Origin: JADGHX01 sp963837755
GTDB taxonomy: Bacteria; Pseudomonadota; Gammaproteobacteria; Steroidobacterales; Steroidobacteraceae
NCBI GenBank assembly: GCA_963837755.1
Contig: CAWIOP010000001.1
Span: 1,178,001 to 1,242,000, forward strand
Length of the DNA: 64,000 bases
Direction of reading: 5' to 3'
How positions within the stretch are numbered: the first letter of the stretch is position 1; each line of letters opens with the position of its first letter. The notes beneath the pieces were generated by a model. The model ran no database searches, was not told the origin of the DNA, and saw only the letters and a program-made list of their open reading frames with translations. Shown one piece after another: positions 7,034 through 15,943 of this stretch. Position numbers and translations under genes: made by a program.

Positions 7034-9142
7034 GTGATGAACACGGGAGCCGCGACGATGACCACCGAACCCACGCCCCTGCGCGAGCGCATTGTGAACT
7101 GGCTTGCACTGCTTGCCTTGTTGCTGGTGGGGGTGGTGTGGCCACCTGTATTCGCGGCTGATGAAGAGCCGCCCGCGGCGGACCCCGGCAATGCGCGGGC
7201 GGGCAGCCTGTTCCTGTGCGCCATGCCCTGCGCGCAATCCACCGAAGCCCTGCGCCAGTCCACGCAGATTCGCGCGCAGGTCACCGGCAACGTGGCGCGC
7301 GTGCACGTCACGCAGAAGTTCGAGAACCCGAGCGACGATTGGGTCGAGGGGCTCTATGTGTTCCCACTGTCAGCGGGCGCGGCGGTCGATGAGCTCGAGA
7401 TGCTCGTGGGTGAGCGACGGATTCGCGGCGAGATCCAGCGCAAGCAGGAGGCACGCGCCACTTACGAGCGGGCAAAGAGCGAAGGCCGCCGCGCCAGCCT
7501 CGTGGATCAGGAGCGGCCGAACATGTTCACCACGTCGGTGGCGAACATCGCGCCTCACTCTTCGATCACGGTGCAGATCGCGTATCTCGACACCATTCCG
7601 TTCCGCGACGGCCGCTACACGCTGAACCTGCCGCTCAGCATCACGCCTCGCTACACGCCCGGCATGATGCTGGACCCGGCCGACCCCAATGCCGCGCGGA
7701 ATTCGCGCGAGGCAAACGCGTCGGCGCCCAAAGGCGTGTCACCGACGGCGACGCCGGAACGCGTGACGAGCGCGGTTCAGAACGCGCAAATCGATATCGA
7801 GCTCACCCCCGGCTTCCCGCTGCAGGCCGTGCAGAGCCTGAATCATTCCATTGCCATGGAAATGACGGGCGCCGGCCGGCGTATCGGCCTGCGCTCGCAG
7901 GTCGTTCCCACGGATCACGACTTCGAGCTTGTGTGGACGCCGAGCGTTGCGCCGGAAACGCATGCCGCGGCGTTTGCCGAGCGCGTTGGCAACGACACGT
8001 ACGTGCTCGTCACGCTGATGCCGCCGCAGATATCGGCAGAGCGCTCCTACAAGCGTGAGGTGCTGTTCATCATCGATACGTCTGGCTCGATGAGCGGCCC
8101 CTCCATCGAGCAGGCGCGTGAGGCGCTGCGCCTCGGCGTTACGAGGCTGCAGCCCGGCGACACGTTCAACATCATCCGTTTCAGCAGTGATGCGACGAGC
8201 CTGTTCCCCACGTCGCAGCCCGCCGTCGGAATCAATCGCCAGTCGGCCACCGACTTCATCGACCGGCTCGTCGCGGACGGTGGCACCGAGATGCGAGGCG
8301 CGCTGGAGCTGGCATTCTCCATGCCGCCCACGCAGGACGCCCTCCGCCAGGTCGTGTTCGTCACCGATGGCAGCGTGAGCAACGAAGCAGATCTCGTGAA
8401 GATGATTCACACGCGCATCGGTGGCGCGCGCCTCTTCACCGTGGGCATCGGTGCTGCTCCCAACGCGTGGTTCATGCGCGAGGCCGCGGCGGCGGGGCGC
8501 GGCAGCTATACGTTCATTCCCCGGATCGAGCAGGTCAGCGAGCGAATGGGCGATGTGTTCCGGAAGCTGGAGAACCCCGCGCTCGTGGATCTGCAGCTGC
8601 ACTGGCCTGATGGCGCGGAAGCGGTGCTCGCCGCGGGCCTGCCCAGCGACGTCTACGCTGGCGATCCCCTCACCGTCGCCGCGAAGCTTTCCAGTGTTCC
8701 CAAGGGAGTGCTCACGTTGACAGGCCGCAGTGGCGGTGGCGCATGGACGCGCCAACTTCCCATCAACATGGTGAACGACCAGGCCGGCGTCGCGAAGCTG
8801 TGGGCGCGCGAGCGCATCGGGGAGTTGTCGCGGCAGAAGAATGTGGGCGGCGATGCCACGGAAGCGGAGAGCCAGATCGTGAGTCTTGCCCTGGCCCACC
8901 ACCTCGTCAGCGACCACACGAGCCTGGTTGCGGTGGACCTGACGCCTGCGCGCCCGGTTGGCGTCGACTCACGCCCGGAACAAGCCCCGACCTCCGCGCC
9001 TCGCGGCGGCGCCTGGGCGCAGTCGACGGGTTTCGCTTCCACGGCAACGCCGGCGCCGCTGCTGCTGCTCGCAGGAGCGATTGCTCTGGCCCTGGCTTTC
9101 GCGCTCCGAATGATTCCGATGAGGGCCCGCGCGTGCCTGTGA
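7034..9142 (+). CDS. Proteobacterial sortase target protein with VIT and VWA domains
   Basis: A 702-residue exported protein. After a signal peptide (core around WLALLALLLVGVVWPPVFA) comes a vault/inter-alpha-trypsin (VIT) domain (about 75-200), then a von Willebrand A domain with the MIDAS motif DTSGSMS near residue 347 and the TDGSVS and GIG segments. The C terminus has a membrane helix (about 676-695) and arginines, as in sortase substrates. The canonical LPxTG-like motif is not intact: the corresponding spot reads GFASTATPAP at about 666-675, so Leu-Pro is missing. It is the only visible target of the adjacent sortase and overlaps its start. It is presumably anchored and exposed at the cell envelope. 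Confidence 0.9.
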   Translation: MMNTGAATMTTEPTPLRERIVNWLALLALLLVGVVWPPVFAADEEPPAADPGNARAGSLFLCAMPCAQSTEALRQSTQIRAQVTGNVARVHVTQKFENPSDDWVEGLYVFPLSAGAAVDELEMLVGERRIRGEIQRKQEARATYERAKSEGRRASLVDQERPNMFTTSVANIAPHSSITVQIAYLDTIPFRDGRYTLNLPLSITPRYTPGMMLDPADPNAARNSREANASAPKGVSPTATPERVTSAVQNAQIDIELTPGFPLQAVQSLNHSIAMEMTGAGRRIGLRSQVVPTDHDFELVWTPSVAPETHAAAFAERVGNDTYVLVTLMPPQISAERSYKREVLFIIDTSGSMSGPSIEQAREALRLGVTRLQPGDTFNIIRFSSDATSLFPTSQPAVGINRQSATDFIDRLVADGGTEMRGALELAFSMPPTQDALRQVVFVTDGSVSNEADLVKMIHTRIGGARLFTVGIGAAPNAWFMREAAAAGRGSYTFIPRIEQVSERMGDVFRKLENPALVDLQLHWPDGAEAVLAAGLPSDVYAGDPLTVAAKLSSVPKGVLTLTGRSGGGAWTRQLPINMVNDQAGVAKLWARERIGELSRQKNVGGDATEAESQIVSLALAHHLVSDHTSLVAVDLTPARPVGVDSRPEQAPTSAPRGGAWAQSTGFASTATPAPLLLLAGAIALALAFALRMIPMRARACL

Positions 9143-9789
9143 AGCTGGCCAGCGCCACCGCCTTCGCAACGATCGGCATCGCGTGCATGGTGGGCGCGTG
9201 CTGGATTCACGTGAAGGCGTTCGCGGCGCAGGTGCTAATCAACGCAGCGTGGGACCGCGCGCAGCAAGGCGCCGCAGCGGCGCGCCCCTGGCCCTGGGCA
9301 GATACGATGCCCGTCGCGCGCCTCACGTTCCATGACTGGAAAACACTGGTGGTGCTCGAAGGCTCCAGCGGCCGCAATCTCGCATTCGCCCCGAGCCACG
9401 ATGCCGCGAGCGTGGCTCCCGGTGAGCCTGGCAACAGCGTGATCTCGGCCCATCGCGACACGCACTTCCGCGCGCTGGAGCACGCGCGCGTTGGGGACCG
9501 CATACGCGTGGAACGCCCGGACGGGCAGATATACCTGTTCGCGGTGACCGATGTGAGAGTGGTGGATAGCCGCCATGAGCGGCTCGCGCTGGATGCCGAC
9601 GTGCCGCGCCTGACGCTGGTGACGTGCTATCCGTTCGATGCGATTCAGCCCGGCGGGCCGCTGCGCTTTGTGGTTACCGCGGATTGGAGCGGCGGGCCGC
9701 TTGCAAGTGAGGGGTATACGCCGCCGCAGCGAGTGGCTCGCGCGGCGGCGCTTCCCCGACCTGTGCCTTTATTATCAATGGGCGACTAG
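9139..9789 (+). CDS. Class GN sortase
   Basis: A 216-residue transpeptidase starting at a GTG that overlaps the stop of its target gene (GTGA). An N-terminal membrane anchor is followed by a sortase fold with the catalytic triad in place: His 105 in ISAHRDTHF, Cys 163 in LTLVTCYPF, and Arg 176 in LRFVV. Class GN sortases occur in Gram-negatives with one dedicated VIT/VWA substrate and the PdsS/PdsR pair, exactly the set found here. It would cleave the C-terminal signal of the upstream protein in the periplasm; the final acceptor in Gram-negatives is not known. Confidence 0.93.
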   Translation: MKLASATAFATIGIACMVGACWIHVKAFAAQVLINAAWDRAQQGAAAARPWPWADTMPVARLTFHDWKTLVVLEGSSGRNLAFAPSHDAASVAPGEPGNSVISAHRDTHFRALEHARVGDRIRVERPDGQIYLFAVTDVRVVDSRHERLALDADVPRLTLVTCYPFDAIQPGGPLRFVVTADWSGGPLASEGYTPPQRVARAAALPRPVPLLSMGD

Positions 9790-10991
9790 AACGCGTTCAG
9801 CCCGGTCAGCTCGCGGCCGACGGTGAGCTGGTGAATCGTTTCCGTGCCCTCGTAAGTAATAACACTTTCGAGGTTCAGCATGTGACGAATCGGCACGTAC
9901 TCGGCGCTGATGCCGGCCCCGCCGAGCATGTCGCGTGCGTCCCGCGCCACGTCGAGGGCCATACGGCAGTTGTTCCACTTGGCCAATGACACCTGCGATG
10001 GGGTCATCTCCCCTTTGTCCTTGAGCCGACCGAGCTGCAGTGACATGAGTTGGGCCGTGGTGATGCGGCGGGCCATGTCCGCAAGCCGTATCTGGATGGC
10101 CTGGTTCTGCGCGAGCGGTCGGCCGAACAGCAAGCGCGTCTTCGTATAGTCGAGCAGTTGCGCAAGACACGCCTGCGCCGCGCCGATAACGCCCCACGTA
10201 ATGCCATAGCGAGCCTGGGTGAGGCACGACAGCGGTCCCTTCAGCCCCACCACGCCCGGCAGCATGTTCTCTTCGGGCACCGTGACGTTGTCGAAGAACA
10301 GTGCCGAGGTTACCGAAGCCCGAAGCGAGAACTTGCGTTCGATCTCCGGCGCGGCGAAGCCCGGCGTGCCCTTCTCGACGATGAAGCCGCGAATGCCTTC
10401 TTCCGTCTGCGCCCAGACAACACAGAGATTGGCAATGGCGCCATTGGTGATCCACATCTTCGCGCCGTTGATCACCCAGTCCTTCCCGCGGCGTTTGGCA
10501 TGCGTCTTCATGTTCGCGGGGTCGGAGCCGCCATGCGGCTCGGTGAGCCCGAAGCAGCCAATGAGCTCGCCGCGCGCCATGCCCGGCAGGTACTTCTGTT
10601 TCTGCGCTTCGCTGCCGAACGCATGGATGGGATACATGCACAGCGACGACTGCACGGAGACGAAGCTGCGAATGCCCGAATCGCCGCGCTCCAGCTCCTG
10701 ACAGATGAGACCGTAGCTCACGCCGTTGAGGCCGGCGCAGCCGTAGCCTTCGAGGGATGAGCCGAAGAGCCCGAGGGCCGCGAGCTCCGGAACGAGCTCT
10801 TTCGGAAAGCTGTGCTCTTCGAAGCACTTCTGGATGATGGGCAGCACGCGCTCGTCCACGAGCCGTGCCACGGACTCCTGCACCATGCGCTCGTCTTCGG
10901 TGAGCAGGCCGCGCACGTCGAACAGGTCGACCGGATCGAGCGCTCGCGCGGAGGCCTTCTTCGTCTGGATGTCGCTCGAGGCGGTTGCCAT
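9786..10991 (-). CDS. gcdH: Acyl-CoA dehydrogenase, glutaryl-CoA dehydrogenase-like
   Basis: A 401-residue flavoprotein with the full acyl-CoA dehydrogenase fold. CFGLTEPHGGSDPANM and KMWITNGAIA bind FAD and substrate in the middle domain. C-terminal segments LFGRPLAQNQAIQ, DMLGGAGISAEY and ITYEGTETIHQLTVGREL follow, the last holding the catalytic glutamate. These agree best with glutaryl-CoA dehydrogenase of lysine/tryptophan catabolism. The start ATG gives MATASSDIQTKK and fits a family length near 395; longer upstream frames lack support. It lies 35 bp downstream of the MDR reductase gene on the same strand. Substrate is inferred from family resemblance. Confidence 0.85.
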   Translation of the reverse strand: MATASSDIQTKKASARALDPVDLFDVRGLLTEDERMVQESVARLVDERVLPIIQKCFEEHSFPKELVPELAALGLFGSSLEGYGCAGLNGVSYGLICQELERGDSGIRSFVSVQSSLCMYPIHAFGSEAQKQKYLPGMARGELIGCFGLTEPHGGSDPANMKTHAKRRGKDWVINGAKMWITNGAIANLCVVWAQTEEGIRGFIVEKGTPGFAAPEIERKFSLRASVTSALFFDNVTVPEENMLPGVVGLKGPLSCLTQARYGITWGVIGAAQACLAQLLDYTKTRLLFGRPLAQNQAIQIRLADMARRITTAQLMSLQLGRLKDKGEMTPSQVSLAKWNNCRMALDVARDARDMLGGAGISAEYVPIRHMLNLESVITYEGTETIHQLTVGRELTGLNAF

Positions 10992-11026
10992 GGCAATGTC
11001 CTTCCGCAAGGGGGCCGGGATGATAC

Positions 11027-12019
11027 CTAACCCTCTCGTACGGTAATCGACACCTTGCCGATCGTTCGGCCCGTTTCGACTTGCCGGTGGCCTTCCGCGA
11101 CGCGCTCCAGCGGGAACACGTGACTCACTTTGGGCCGCAGAAAACCCGCGTCGACGAGCCGCGCGATGCCCGACAGAATCTGCGCCGGGCGCTCCGGCTC
11201 GATTTCGTACGCCGTCGGGATTCCCATGAACTCGTAGTGGATGGAGACGTTCCGGTAGAGCAGGGACTGGCCGCGATCGGCGGTGCTCGCGCTGGCGCCG
11301 AGAATGGTGACCACGTTGCCGTTCACGCTGGCGCAATCGATGCTGTGCAGGAAAACATCGCCGCCCACCGTGTCGAAGACGACGGGCAGGCCCCTGCCGC
11401 CCGTGATCTCGTTGATGCGCTCGACGACGTTCGTTTCGCGATAGTCGATGACTTCATCCGCGCCCAGCACGTCTCGACAGAACGCGATGGATTCGGGCCG
11501 GCCGGCCGTGGTGATGACGCGGCAGCCGTGCAGCTTGGCGAGCTGGATGGCGATGTGGCCCACGCCCCCCGCACCCGCATGAATGAGCACCGTCTGGCCG
11601 GGGTTGATGCGGGCTCGCAGATGCAGCGCTTCCCACGCGGTCTGGCTCACAAGCGGCAGCGCGGCTGCTGTGGTGTGATCTACCGTGCGCGGCTTGCGCG
11701 CGGCGCTGCGCGCGTCGAGCGCCACGAAGTCTGCGTTGGCGCCGTTCCGGAAGAGATTTGCGGTGGCGAAGATCTCATCCCCCGGCAGCCACTGCGTGAC
11801 GCCGGGGCCGCACTTCACGACGACACCGCTCACGTCATAGCCCAGCACGATCGGGAATGCCCGGTTGCCGCTGCGCTGGCGCACTTTCGTGTCCACCGGA
11901 TTGACAGATGTGGCGTGCACTTCGACCAGCACGTCCGTGTCGCGCAGTTGCGGTTCGGGGATCTCTTCCAGCCTGAGCACGTCGGGTCCGCCGTGCTCGC
12001 GAATGACCATTGCGCGCAT
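11027..12019 (-). CDS. Zinc-independent MDR reductase (NADPH:quinone reductase-like)
   Basis: A 330-residue medium-chain dehydrogenase/reductase. The N terminus MRAMVIREHGGPDVLRLEEI is typical of quinone oxidoreductases. The catalytic domain contains GYDVSGVVVKCGPGV, and the nucleotide-binding domain has the glycine motif HAGAGGVGHIAIQLAKLHG at about residues 148-166. Structural-zinc cysteines of true alcohol dehydrogenases are absent. It probably reduces quinones or other unsaturated carbonyls with NADPH in the cytoplasm. It is co-directional with the acyl-CoA dehydrogenase downstream and the DUF962 gene 9 bp upstream. Confidence 0.85.
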   Translation of the reverse strand: MRAMVIREHGGPDVLRLEEIPEPQLRDTDVLVEVHATSVNPVDTKVRQRSGNRAFPIVLGYDVSGVVVKCGPGVTQWLPGDEIFATANLFRNGANADFVALDARSAARKPRTVDHTTAAALPLVSQTAWEALHLRARINPGQTVLIHAGAGGVGHIAIQLAKLHGCRVITTAGRPESIAFCRDVLGADEVIDYRETNVVERINEITGGRGLPVVFDTVGGDVFLHSIDCASVNGNVVTILGASASTADRGQSLLYRNVSIHYEFMGIPTAYEIEPERPAQILSGIARLVDAGFLRPKVSHVFPLERVAEGHRQVETGRTIGKVSITVREG

Positions 12020-12028
12020 GACTCTCTT

Positions 12029-12496
12029 TCAGTACGGGACGCGAAACGTGCGATAAAGGGCCGCGACCAGCCAGAGCGGGCCGATCAGCAGGAACTGTAC
12101 ATCCTTGAAGAACGACGGCCGCTTGCCTTCGACCGCGTGACCGATGAACTGCCCGATCCACGCCGCCACGAAGAGGGCGAGCGAGGTGGCCCACAGCGGC
12201 CAAGGCAACCCGCTCAACGCGTGGAGAACGCCGAGCAGCGCGGCAAACGCCAGCGTAATGCCGACGGCGAGCGAGAACGACAGGGCGGCGTAGTACACAA
12301 TGGCGATCAGTGCCACGAGCGTGGCCCAATTGATCCACGGCGACACCGCTGCGAAGGCGGAAGGCACCGGCACGGACCACAGCAGCCCCATCACCGCGAG
12401 CACGATGACAGGCACACAGATCCAGTGCAGCAGCTTGTTCGTGGGGTTCGTATGGCTCTGGCCGTATTCGCCCAGCCAGTCGGCAACGCTTCGCAT
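12029..12496 (-). CDS. DUF962/Mpo1-family small membrane protein
   Basis: A 155-residue protein with four predicted hydrophobic stretches. Its N terminus, WLGEYGQSHTNPTNKLLHWICVPVI, is the hallmark of the DUF962 (Mpo1-like) family; the SHxNPxNKxLHxxG/C-type histidines are metal ligands in the yeast Mpo1 dioxygenase, which alpha-oxidises 2-hydroxy fatty acids. The later segment LFVAAWIGQFIGHAVEGKRPSFFKDVQFLLIGPLWL matches the second conserved half. A bacterial lipid role is plausible but not established. Confidence 0.85.
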   Translation of the reverse strand: MRSVADWLGEYGQSHTNPTNKLLHWICVPVIVLAVMGLLWSVPVPSAFAAVSPWINWATLVALIAIVYYAALSFSLAVGITLAFAALLGVLHALSGLPWPLWATSLALFVAAWIGQFIGHAVEGKRPSFFKDVQFLLIGPLWLVAALYRTFRVPY

Positions 12497-12703
12497 GTAA
12501 GGCTTCCCCTGCGGTGCAGACTTCGGTAAAGCTACGCGCCCATTCGCGCTGGGCGCAATGGTACGTGCGGTGGCTGTGCCGCCACAGCCCCTGCGTCCAC
12601 GCCAGCGCTTGCAGCCGTTGCGGCTGCCGGCTCAAGTTCGTCCGTGCCGAGCCCAGGCTCACGCGCGGATACTGCTACACGCTCGCCAGTTGAGGAGGCA
12701 TTC

Positions 12704-13387
12704 ATGACGTTCAATCCCCGTTTCGCCCAATTCTTCATTACAGGCCTTGCCGCCGCCGCGCTGCTCGCCGGCTGCTACACGATGGACCCCTATACCGGCG
12801 GCAGGCAGGTCAGCAAGACGACCAAGGGCGCGGGCATCGGCGCGGCCGTGGGCGCCGTCGCCGGCATCCTCACCGGCGATGATTCGCGTGAGCGCCGCAA
12901 GCGCGCCCTCATCGGCGCTGGCGTCGGCGCCCTCGCTGGCGGTGCGGCCGGCAACTACATGGACAGGCAGGAAGCCAAGCTGCGCCAGCAACTCGAAGGC
13001 ACAGGCGTAAGCGTTACGCGCAATGGCGACAACATCACGCTGAACATGCCGGGCAACATCACGTTCAAGACGGATAGCTCCGACCTCAGGCCAGACTTCT
13101 TCGAGGTGCTGAATTCCGTCTCGCTGGTGCTGAAGGAGTTCGACAAGACGCTGCTCGAGGTGGCCGGGCACACCGACAGCACCGGCGCGGATGCGTACAA
13201 CCAGACGCTCTCCGAGCGCCGGGCGTCCACGGTGGGGCAATACCTTTCGAGCCGCGGCGTGAGTTCCCAGCGCATCATCACTGTGGGCGCGGGTGAGACG
13301 CACCCCATCGCTTCGAACGACACGCCGGAGGGCCGTCAGGCCAATCGTCGGGTGGAGCTGAGCCTGGAGCCGATCACGCAGGGTTAG
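12704..13387 (+). CDS. OmpA-family outer-membrane lipoprotein (YiaD-like)
   Basis: A 227-residue lipoprotein. The signal peptide ends in the lipobox LLAGC (Cys near residue 24). A glycine-zipper segment with repeated GAAVGAVAG and GAGVGALAGGAAGNYMD follows (about 41-86), then the OmpA peptidoglycan-binding domain (about 115-225) with GHTDSTGADAYNQTLSERRA and ETHPIASNDTPEGRQANRRVEL. It should link the outer membrane to peptidoglycan. GAGGAGG lies just upstream of the chosen ATG. It is followed by a bidirectional terminator shared with the convergent rpoH gene. Confidence 0.93.
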   Translation: MTFNPRFAQFFITGLAAAALLAGCYTMDPYTGGRQVSKTTKGAGIGAAVGAVAGILTGDDSRERRKRALIGAGVGALAGGAAGNYMDRQEAKLRQQLEGTGVSVTRNGDNITLNMPGNITFKTDSSDLRPDFFEVLNSVSLVLKEFDKTLLEVAGHTDSTGADAYNQTLSERRASTVGQYLSSRGVSSQRIITVGAGETHPIASNDTPEGRQANRRVELSLEPITQG

Positions 13388-13468
13388 GCGCTGCCGGCGG
13401 CGTAGTCTTTGTGGCCGGACGTAGCGTCCGGCCACATCGAGGCCACGCCGCGCATCGCGGGCAAAAAC

Positions 13469-13503
13469 AAAGGCCCGTCGCTCTTTCGAACGACGGGCCT
13501 TTT
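13469..13503. terminator. Bidirectional terminator between the OmpA gene and rpoH
   Basis: A perfect 12-bp stem (AAAGGCCCGTCG at 13469-13480 and its complement ending near 13503) with a 10-nt loop has A-rich sequence on the left and a T-run on the right, so it can end transcription from both convergent genes. Confidence 0.9.
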
Positions 13504-13539
13504 GAGTGAATCGTCTGTCAGCTTCGAATCAGTCTTGCA

Positions 13540-14415
13540 CTACGCCGCCGGCGCCATGAGCCCGCGCAGCTTGCCGAGCGCATTCGCCTCGATCTGCCGG
13601 ATGCGTTCCGCCGATACGCCGTACTTGTCCGCCAGCTCGTGCAGCGTCGACTTTTCTTCGGTCATCCAGCGCTTCTGCAGGATGTCGCGGCTGCGATCGT
13701 CGAGGCGGCCCATTGCGCTCTGCAGGCGATCCGAAGAGTCGCATTCCCATTCGTCCGCTTCCACGCTGGCCGCCGGGTCTGAGTCCGGGGCAGCCAGGTA
13801 AGCGGCCGGGCTATACACCTCTTCTTCGTCCGACTCCGGCGTCGGGTCGAAGGACATGTCTCGCGCCGACAGGCGCTGCTCCATCTCCGTGACTTCGGCG
13901 GTGGTCACGCCAAGTTCACGCGCCACGGCTCGAGTCTCCTCAGCGGTGAGCCACGTCAGGTTCTTCTTCATGCGGCGCAGGTTGAAGAACAGCTTGCGCT
14001 GGGCTTTGGTGGTGGCGATCTTCACCAGCCGCCAGTTGCGCAGCACGTACTCGTGAATCTCCGCGCGAATCCAATGCACGGCGAACGACACCAGGCGCAC
14101 GTTCACGCTCGGGTCGAAGCGCTTCACGGCCTTCATGAGGCCGACGTTGCCTTCCTGGATGAGGTCGCCGACGGGCAGGCCATATCCGCCGTAGCCGCGG
14201 GCGATGTGCACCACGAAGCGCAGGTGGGCCAGAACGAGCTGCCGGGCGGCGCCCAGGTCATCGCTCTGCCGGAAACGAAGCGCCAGCTCGTGCTCCTCCT
14301 CGCGGGTGAGCACGGGAATACGACTGACGCGGTCAAGATAGGCATCGAGACTTCCAATAGGGCCGGCAAGCGCCATATCGGCATTGCGAGTCACCACTGC
14401 GGTTGCTGTAGTCAT
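13540..14415 (-). CDS. rpoH: RNA polymerase heat-shock sigma factor RpoH (sigma-32)
   Basis: A 291-residue sigma-70 family protein. Region 2 holds DLIQEGNVGLMKAVKRFDP and VSFAVHWIRAEIHEYVLRNW. The RpoH box QRKLFFNLRRMKK, diagnostic of sigma-32, follows at about residues 130-142. Region 4 ends with STLHELADKYGVSAERIRQIEANALGKLR. The start chosen is the MTTATAV methionine. In gammaproteobacteria rpoH normally follows ftsYEX directly; here a cydA fragment lies in between. A CIRCE-like inverted repeat sits 52 bp upstream of the start, suggesting HrcA repression in addition to the usual RNA or chaperone control. Confidence 0.95.
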   Translation of the reverse strand: MTTATAVVTRNADMALAGPIGSLDAYLDRVSRIPVLTREEEHELALRFRQSDDLGAARQLVLAHLRFVVHIARGYGGYGLPVGDLIQEGNVGLMKAVKRFDPSVNVRLVSFAVHWIRAEIHEYVLRNWRLVKIATTKAQRKLFFNLRRMKKNLTWLTAEETRAVARELGVTTAEVTEMEQRLSARDMSFDPTPESDEEEVYSPAAYLAAPDSDPAASVEADEWECDSSDRLQSAMGRLDDRSRDILQKRWMTEEKSTLHELADKYGVSAERIRQIEANALGKLRGLMAPAA

Positions 14416-14466
14416 CGCTGTTTTAAACTCCCTGCGGGGGATGGCCCCCAACTCATGGACTGGATG

Positions 14467-14493
14467 TTAGCAGTCAGGCACTTAGAGTGCTAA
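14467..14493. promoter_or_regulatory. CIRCE-like HrcA operator upstream of rpoH
   Basis: The sequence TTAGCAGTC, nine bases, GAGTGCTAA matches the CIRCE consensus TTAGCACTC-N9-GAGTGCTAA with a single mismatch in the left arm. It lies 52-78 bp upstream of the rpoH start codon. CIRCE binds the heat-shock repressor HrcA, normally at groESL, dnaK and in some proteobacteria rpoH. Confidence 0.85.
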
Positions 14494-14643
14494 GGTGCCC
14501 CGAAGTTCACCACTATCTGAACGCGTGTTTGTGGGCAGAAGTTCCTGATTTTCCTGGGGAATTGCCTAGCTGACGCAGGAGAGGGGCCGGGGTCTCTCTC
14601 GATGGGGTGAGCCAGGCCCTTAGCGGCCGCGAGGAGAGCTTCG

Positions 14644-15003
14644 ATGGAGCCCAACGCCCTGCTGCTGGCCCGCCTGCAGTTCGCCTTCACGACCGCCGTC
14701 CACATCGTTTTCCCTGCTTTTACTATCGGCTCTTCCGCCTACGTCGCCACGCTGCTCGTGCTGTGGCGGCGAACGGGCCACGACCACTTCCACCGTCTCG
14801 CCCGGTTCTGGACCAAGATCTTCGCTGTCTCCTTCGCCATGGGTGTCGTCTCGGGCATCCCACTCTCGTACGAGTTCGGCACCAACTGGAGCCGGTTCTC
14901 GGAAGTGGTCGGGAACGTCGTCGGGCCACTCATCGGCTACGAAGTGCTCACCGCGTTCTTCCTGGAGGCCACCTTCCTCGGCGTGATGCTGTTTGGCTGG
15001 AAG
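14644..15003 (+). pseudogene. cydA: Truncated cytochrome bd-type ubiquinol oxidase subunit I
   Basis: The first 120 residues match the N terminus of CydA. LLLARLQFAFTTAVHIVFPAF contains the haem b595 His region, followed by RTGHDHFHRLARFWTKIFAVSFAMGVVSGIPLSYEFGTNW and GYEVLTAFFLEATFLGVMLFGW, which holds the conserved Glu/Phe of helix 3. Similarity stops at GWK. The next bases belong to the end of ftsX on the other strand, so three quarters of the roughly 470-residue protein and the whole of cydB are absent. A good ribosome-binding site (GAGGAGAG) precedes the ATG. This is either a genuine deletion or an assembly join. Confidence 0.8.
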
Positions 15004-15019
15004 GGACCTTGCAGAGGTG

Positions 15020-15943
15020 CTAGGCGCGAGGCTCGATACTGCGCAGATGGCGGCTCGCTGAAATCCACGCGCCGAGCCAGCCGAGTACGGCGCCTCCGCC
15101 GAGCAGCCCTGCGGTGTCTTCGAGGCCGGGGCCGGCGAGCGCGTAGTGGCTGCCGTAGAGCTGAGCAAGCGTGGCTACAGGTGTTGAGAGCACCATTACC
15201 ATGACGCCGATGGCACCCCACGCGAGTAGCGCGCCGCCTACGCCATACAGCACTCCGGTGTAGAGAAAAGGCCGCCGCACGAAGGCATTGGACCCGCCGA
15301 CCAGTTTCGTCACTTCGATTTCGGCGCGCCGATTCAGAATCTCCAGGCGAATGGTGTTGCCGATCACCGCGAGCACGCCGAGCCCCAGCAGCGCTGCGAG
15401 CATCAGCAGCACTTTGCGCAGCACGTCCAGTATGGCGTTGAAGCGCATCACCCATTCGGAGTCGATCTGCACCAGCTCCACTTCAGGCCACGCAACGAAG
15501 TAGCGCCGCAAAGATTCGAGCGCGGCCGCGGAGCTGGCTTCGGGCGTCGGACGCACGTGCAGAACGTGCGGTAACGGGTTCTTCTCGAGCACTTCGAGCG
15601 CTGCGCCGAAGCCGGAATACGTGCGGAACTCCTCGAGGGCCTTGTCTGCGGGAATGAGCGTGACGTCGGCAACACCGCTGCGCGCGCGGGCGTTCCCGGC
15701 CAGCTGCTCCGCCTTGCTGAGTGCGACATCGGTCTTCAGGTAGACCGAGAAATCCACCGCGTTCTCGAAATTGCCCGTGGCTACACGCGCATTGGTGACG
15801 AACAGCTTCAGGCTCATCGGCAACGCCAGCGCAACAGCGACAACGAGCAGCGTCAGCACGCTCGCCAGCGGGTTGCGCGCGAGACGGCCCAGCGCGCCGA
15901 AGAACGCCTGCGCATGGCGCGTGCCGTAGGATGAAACGCTCAT
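15020..15943 (-). CDS. ftsX: Cell division permease-like protein FtsX
   Basis: A 307-residue inner-membrane protein with an N-terminal helix (about residues 28-48), a periplasmic domain (about 50-170) and three C-terminal helices, the FtsX topology. Recognisable segments are NPLASVLTLLVVAVALALP, the divisome-linked ARSGVADVTLIPADKALEEF region and LGVLAVIGNTIRLEILNRRAEIEVTKLVGGSNAFVRRPFLYTGVLYG. With FtsE it regulates amidases that split septal peptidoglycan. The frame is intact. Its start overlaps the ftsE stop by 4 bp. Downstream it abuts the broken cydA instead of rpoH. Confidence 0.92.
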   Translation of the reverse strand: MSVSSYGTRHAQAFFGALGRLARNPLASVLTLLVVAVALALPMSLKLFVTNARVATGNFENAVDFSVYLKTDVALSKAEQLAGNARARSGVADVTLIPADKALEEFRTYSGFGAALEVLEKNPLPHVLHVRPTPEASSAAALESLRRYFVAWPEVELVQIDSEWVMRFNAILDVLRKVLLMLAALLGLGVLAVIGNTIRLEILNRRAEIEVTKLVGGSNAFVRRPFLYTGVLYGVGGALLAWGAIGVMVMVLSTPVATLAQLYGSHYALAGPGLEDTAGLLGGGAVLGWLGAWISASRHLRSIEPRA

